Part shown: positions 59,237 through 64,000 of the stretch, piece by piece
How positions within the stretch are numbered: the first letter of the stretch is position 1
Layout of the letters: each line of letters begins with the position of its first letter
From: Lichtheimia corymbifera B2541
Lineage: Eukaryota > Mucoromycota > Mucoromycetes > Mucorales > Lichtheimiaceae
Assembly (NCBI GenBank): GCA_000697475.1
Contig: JNEU01000511.1
Span: 1-64,000, forward strand
Length of the DNA: 64,000 nucleotides
Reading direction: 5' to 3'
Made by a program: the position numbers and the translations under genes
Notes under the pieces: model-generated
Database searches by the model: none
The model's input: only the letters and a program-made list of their open reading frames with translations
What the model was told of the DNA's origin: nothing

Positions 59237-61523
59237 CTAAGCATGGTTTTCAGGTACAGGTTCCAAAGCTTGTACATTGGCGACAGGTGGTTCAGGGGTA
59301 GTTGTCGCAGGGTGATGATGATGACTATGATGATGATGATCCACAGGTGTAGGTGTGGTGAGCATATCAACCGAGAGTGCTGTAGAAGTAGTCGTAGAAG
59401 TAGAAGTAGTAGTAGTAGTCGTAGCTGATGATGCGGTATCCATGGGAGCTGATTCGGCAAGAGGAGGTAACGAGGCATGGTTGGCAACGGTATCTGGACC
59501 AGGTGGACTCGAAGACCCATTGCTACTTGATCCATCACCACTCGTCGTCGCTGCTGCTGAGGGAGGAGCACGTTTATTGGCACTTCCCTATAAAAAATGC
59601 ACGCACGTCAGCCAAAACATGTCATCATCATCCTTGTTGTCAAATCCCTCCCCACTTGCCATCATTTGGAGATTGATCTTTTTCTTCTCGGCAGCAGCTG
59701 CAACACCTGCTGCTGTACGTTGATGCATTTCGCCAAATTGTTGCCATACATAGTTGATGCAGTTCTCAGTGCCTGGAAGATCTTGAATCATTTTTGCAAT
59801 CGTAGCGTGTGTGAAGCCATAATAATCAGGTCCAGAAGCTATCGTATGACGCATGTTAATGGCATCTATCAAAAGTGGAATATATAAAACACTTGCCAGA
59901 GTTGGAATGTTCCCTGTTACGGATCTCGTTGGCTCGCTTGACAATGGCAGTCCATACACCAGTAGCTGAGTTGGCAATGATAGGCTGATCAGGGCAATCG
60001 TCTGCCACCACTCGAAACTACACACACAGATGCCATGTATGAGAAAACTTGAAATGATTGATCCCCTACTACTACATACTCTTGGTCCTTGTTCACCATT
60101 CTCTTCCACTGAGCATGTGTACACGGTATTGGCACTGGGATCTACCATGCTGAGGTAGGTTCTACATATGTATGCATTGAGCATCATTGTTGTAAATGTG
60201 TGTATAGATATATACATACCTGCTTACTTTGAAACCAGGGGGCCAAATGTAACGATCATTGTGATAAGTAGGCAAAGGAACGACACGACCGAGTGAATGG
60301 ACCGTAAGAATACCGACACGGGCAGGCAGCTTATATTCTCCTGAGACAGGATCCTTTTCTAGGGGTTGCACACGTCGCATTTTGGGTTCAACAGGACCAC
60401 GTCGCATTCTCTTTGGGCGAGATGAAGGCACCATACGACCATCTTGATACATGATTTCCACCTTGGGACCTCCCATACCTGATTGCATTGTTGTTGCTGA
60501 TGGATTGGTAGCGGTACCTGTAGTAGTAGTAGTAGTGACACCTGCAGGGCTTGTACTACCTTGAGAGGATGAAGAGGAAGCTGTGCTTGGATCGGAAATA
60601 GAACGTGGTGGAGAAGATGAAGTAGGTTGTGGCGAAAGAATGGAGCTGATAGAATGCATTGATTGCGGTGGTGGTGGTTGTGATGGTTGTTGTGGTAGTG
60701 ATTGAGGTGGGGGAGGTGAAGATTCAATACGATTGGTTGTTGTTGTAATAGTGGATGGTGGTGAAGAAGAAGATGATGGTGATAATAATGATGATGGTTG
60801 TTGTTGTTGTTGTTGCGGTGGTGGTGGTGGTGGTGGTTGAGATAGATGGGTTGATACGTGTGATTGTGCTGCAGGAGGTGGCTGCCAAGGAGTAGGGGGA
60901 TGTGCAAGTTGTGGCGGTGGGGAGGAGGTAACTGGTGGTATGGGGGATGATGATAAATGAGCATTTAACAGAAAAACGCGCGGTCTCTTTACCAAATACA
61001 TATCATCTCCTTCCTTCTCCTTACCTTTATCCATCATCATCACATTGTCAGCGACATTGGTTTCCATATCATCAATCTCCATGGCAACAGTGGATGCTGC
61101 TGCTGCTGTTGTGATTGTGGGTGCAATTGAATGCGATGTTTTCTTGTGCGTGAATCGGGCGTGAGTGTCATACTGACAGAGCTTATCCAGTAGAATGCTG
61201 ATAGATGATGATGTCAGTACAAGCAGCACTCATGCAACAATAAACCAAACTTACTTTTTCTCTTTGGCAAGACGTCTCAACCGCTTCTTGGCTCGACTCA
61301 GGTCGTTGACCAAAAGCTCGTTTCGCTGTACAAAACCAACCCGTTACCACAACCTGTGCCTAGCCCCCAGCATATTTTATCGGATGGTTGCTACCTCGGT
61401 AATTTCGCGAAGCTGTCGTTTCAAGAGATTGTATTTTTCTTCGGATACAACCTGGGTCGATCGTTCATCCGTTGTCGTAATCTCGTTGGAAGAGAATGGT
61501 CTCGTCGTCTCAGCCACTTGCAT
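59237..61523 (-). CDS. FYR-domain chromatin-associated protein (TBRG1-like)
   Basis: Seven exons (high to low): 61395-61523, 61255-61325, 60220-61197, 60080-60161, 59897-60017, 59660-59838, 59237-59587; about 636 residues. A short coiled coil (residues about 30-75: KYNLLKRQLREITE, LLVNDLSRAKKRLRRLAKEK) precedes a long Pro/Ser/Gln/Thr-rich segment. The FYRN domain follows (VGILTVHSLGRVV, YIWPPGFKVSRTYLSMVDP, YTCSVEENGEQGPRFRVVAD), then FYRC (SGPDYYGFTHATIAKMIQDL and CINYVWQQF). The order coiled coil, FYRN, FYRC is that of animal TBRG1/NIAM; FYR domains are otherwise found in MLL-type and other chromatin proteins. No SET domain is present. Introns 59839-59896 and 59588-59659 both need GC donors (CTG|GCAAGT, ATG|GCAAGT). 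The C-terminus is Thr/Ser/His low-complexity and the last junction is less certain. Confidence 0.8.
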
Positions 61524-62684
61524 GGTACCAATGAATTGTCCAATCAGGGTCTTTGTGAGTGAATGAATAAAGGGGTTGTGATTGTTGAGAACGAAAAGAG
61601 AGAATCAAAGTAGTGTGCCTGAGCTGGTAATGGTTGTCAAGTTTCAGTCCATCGGCATTGCGTTGCATCAGGTTAGCGGGGAGAACAGCGGGGAATAAAC
61701 TGTTACCGGTGCAACGGGTGTTCAAGAAGCCTGTGAGTTGTTGTTGTTGTTGTAAAAGAAAAAAGTAGAAAGGAAAAAGAATGGATGCAAAAAGGGGAGC
61801 AGTAAACTGAAAAAAGAAGGAAGAAAAAGAAGTGGGGGACAAGTAGTTATAAGCGGAAAGGAACCAAAGCACAAGAGATTGCCAACCCACCATGTGACGT
61901 GAAAACGGAAGAGGTCCACGGGCGGAATAGTGAAAATTCTACTACCTGCACACCCACCCACCCACATACACGCACACGCACACACACACTTCCTGGTCCC
62001 TCCCCCCATATTACAAAGAGGGGCCATGATGATAACAAAACGTACCCACACACACATACAACACATCTCCATTTCGGTTTTCCTTTGGAACAAGTCTATA
62101 TTGTTTAGGTATAAAAGTAAAACCCCAAAGAGGATCAGCCGCATATACTTGCATAATGGTTTGCATCGAGATGTGTGTATAATAAATCATCATCATTCCT
62201 CGGCAACCCTGGATCGTCACAGTACCACACTATTACCAACTACAATATAAATCTTCTACCCACTAGGCTAATGGTTTCTAGTCAATGTAGAGGATCGCCA
62301 TCGTTGTCCATATGTGTAGATCACAATAGCACATAATGCATTCATATATGTGAACGAATGTATGTGTGTGTGAAAGAGTATATTTGCATTGAGGACACGG
62401 ATCAGGTACAAGCCTCTCTCACTCTTTTTGCTTCTCCTTAACCCACCCCCACCTTTTCAACGTCATTGTCTTCCCGCTCTGCAGCACTTGTGCAACATAA
62501 ATTTCTGTTTGGCAGATGTGTGTGCGAATTTTATTCGCCACTGGCAATAAAATAGACGCTAAAACATGACGGGAACTATTGATACAGGTAAAAAGAGATA
62601 TGTATGTGTGGGGGGGGGTGGACAGTGGGGGGTAGGGTGGAGAAAAAAAAAAGACAAGTGATCCTTTGATAGAATGATTTTGGG
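61524..62684. other. Intergenic region, FYR-protein promoter
   Basis: About 1.16 kb between two minus-strand genes. It contains (CA)n-rich sequence at 61941-61990 and short ORFs that run through it; none is supported. No RNA gene seen. Confidence 0.45.
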
Positions 62685-64000
62685 TCAGGTACTATGAGCA
62701 GGTTGGCATGACCATACATTGGTTGCCCAAGGGCTATCGAGGATTTGTGCAATGCTAGGTCGTTTACAGGGGCTAGGGTCCAGCATACGATAAACCAGCT
62801 TTTTGGCACCAAACTCAAGACCAGTGAGCATATCACATCCGTCCTCTCGGGCACGTCGTCGTATCACTTCACGGGCACGTTGAATTTCAGCAGGGTCAAG
62901 ATGATTGTTGTTGTTGTTGTGCATTTGTTTCACTCGTTGTCGTTCGCTGTCCAGCAGTTGACGAAATCGAAGAAAGCGATCATAATCATCATCTTCACCT
63001 TGACGTGCCACATGCCACAAATGGCTTCCAGTCGCCATGGCCACGTAAACGACCGCACAACTCCACACATCAGCTCTACGACCGTCGTACGATGATTGCA
63101 CAAATTGCTCAGGTGCAATGTATGGCTCAGATCCCACTATTCCTTTGCAGTAATGCATGGCATCCCCATCTTCTTCTTCTTCTTGGTCACCCCTTGCACC
63201 AATGTAGACAGAGGATCCAAAATCGGATATCTTGAGGCACCCATGCGGCGTAAGTAACAGGTTCTCGGGTTTGATGTCACGATGTGCAATGCCCACGCTA
63301 TGCAAAAACGCCACACCTTGCAATAGTTGCTTGAAAAAGCAATTGGCTTCGGCTGTCGCTAATCCATCCGACGACTCAAAGATCAATTCAAACAAGTCGC
63401 CGCCCTCACAGTATTCCATGACAAGGCAATAGGTACTGGATGTCTCGGTCAGTGGAAGTAAATCAAACGTTGCCACAATGTGGCGGTGTTGTAATGCGGA
63501 TGAAATATCATACTCGGACACCAACCGCCTGACATAGCTTTTAAGCGTTTCAGATCCTTTGCGTCGAAATTCCTTTTATATATATATACATTACATTAAC
63601 CATGTTGCTTTTCGATTCAGTCATATCTTTTTCTACCTTGACAGCAAATAATTGCTGTTCTCCATCTCCTGCTGATGATGATGAAGATGATGGCTGTTGT
63701 TGTTGTACATCACGACGAATAATACGGATCTTTCCAAACGCGCCTTTTCCAATGACTTCTTGGGTCACGCCCCATTTTTGAGCAAGACAAGTCTCAGGTG
63801 TTGTAGTACGATTCAAACTTGCATCAATAGCATCACGTTCTTCTTGTAATTCCTCAGGCGACATGCGTCGATCACCACCCCATAACCTCAAGGATCGTGC
63901 TGATTCTCGATGAAACAATCCATCCACAAAGTCATTGATAGATGATGTTAACCGATTTTGAGCAGGACCAGACAAATGATGTTCATGCGTCCCATCCTCT
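62685..64000 (-). CDS. HAL4/NPR1-class Ser/Thr kinase (5' partial at right edge)
   Basis: Exons 63637-64000 (open at the edge) and 62685-63572, joined in phase 0 between AVK and EFRRKGSE. Kinase landmarks: VIGKGAFGKIRIIRR (Gly loop), FAVKEFR (Lys), SSTYCLVMEYCEGGDLFELI, GIAHRDIKPENLLL (catalytic loop), ISDFGSSVY (DFG), GIVGSEPYIAPEQF and DVWSCAVVYVAMATG. The AVKEFR start after the invariant Lys, the YCEGGDLF segment and the GSEPYIAPE activation segment mark the fungal Hal4/Hal5/Npr1/Ptk2 group, which controls the stability and activity of plasma-membrane ion and nutrient transporters. An insert with poly-Gln and poly-Ser lies between Gly loop and Lys, and poly-Asn in the C-lobe. The regulatory N-terminus lies mainly outside the window. 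Which group member is not decidable here. Confidence 0.87.

Noticed and set aside
59014..59583. 189-codon minus ORF starting MPINVLLPQQQ over the FYR-protein 3' end
   Set aside because: It is a shifted frame of the last FYR exon, rich in Leu/Ile because of repeated CTA/ATC codons from Ser/Thr/His low-complexity coding. A GT donor at 59607 would reach it, but the product is unlike FYR proteins.
59866..59896. A 31-base intron in the FYR gene ending at the first TAG
   Set aside because: Too short for splicing. The second acceptor 27 bases on (exon from 59838) gives 58 bases, a branch-like ATTAAC and the same frame.
60359..60964. 201-codon minus ORF rich in His/Leu/Pro
   Set aside because: Shadow of the Pro/Ser/Gln-rich exon of the FYR protein.

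Overview
This is nuclear DNA from a fungus, most likely an early-diverging filamentous fungus of the Mucoromycota (Mucorales-like). The evidence is spliced genes whose introns are mostly 50-70 bases with GT..AG ends and TTAAC-like branch sites, CAA/CAG, CAT and Ser/Thr-codon runs in coding sequence, and a gene set that is typically fungal: MDM34 (ERMES), a CreA/MIG1-type zinc finger, a YTP1-like membrane protein, a HAL4/NPR1-class kinase, a Cds1/Rad53-type FHA kinase and a free-standing LENG1-like spliceosome-associated protein. There is no operon structure and no bacterial signal. The genus is inference.

Layout. 0-3 kb: an ORF running in from the left edge, copy 1 of a diverged dispersed repeat, and a decayed lineage-type gene. 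3-9.7 kb: cyclase/kynurenine-formamidase-like enzyme, small bHLH factor, PH-domain protein, FMN-dependent 2-hydroxyacid oxidase with a peroxisomal AKL end. 9.9-14.5 kb: FHA checkpoint kinase followed by a SWT1-type PIN endonuclease. 14.7-20.2 kb (minus strand): homeodomain factor, an unrecognised single-pass membrane protein, V-ATPase subunit c. 20.7-33.9 kb (plus strand): RRP41, a protein with only the RAB3GAP2 N-terminal domain, MDM34, ATG2. 34-38.8 kb (minus): prolyl-tRNA synthetase and an arrestin-like protein. 39.7-44.3 kb: YTP1-like protein, LENG1 homologue (minus), complex I 23-kDa subunit. 44.5-45.6 kb: repeat copy 2 and another decayed gene. 45.9-49.8 kb (minus): HSP90 and a TCERG1-like WW/FF protein. 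51.5-53.5 kb: proteasome beta3 (PUP3) and a Ser/Pro-rich protein. 53.5-56.5 kb: gene-poor. 56.5-57.7 kb: CreA-like factor. 59.2-64 kb (minus): FYR-domain protein (TBRG1-like) and a HAL4/NPR1-like kinase cut by the right edge.

Most genes are unrelated housekeeping or regulatory genes and do not form one pathway. The one functional neighbourhood I see is RAB3GAP2-like, MDM34 and ATG2, three same-strand neighbours linked to autophagy and inter-organelle lipid transfer; this may be chance.

The most unusual property is in splicing. Hand-modelling about 101 introns gave six that must use a GC donor (all GCAAG) and one more likely one, well above the roughly 1% usual for GC-AG introns. Two genes have a first coding exon that is just the ATG, and very small exons occur in VMA3, the SWT1-like gene, PUP3 and ATG2. 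I found no tRNA, rRNA, CRISPR or intact transposon, and no clear new multi-gene system.
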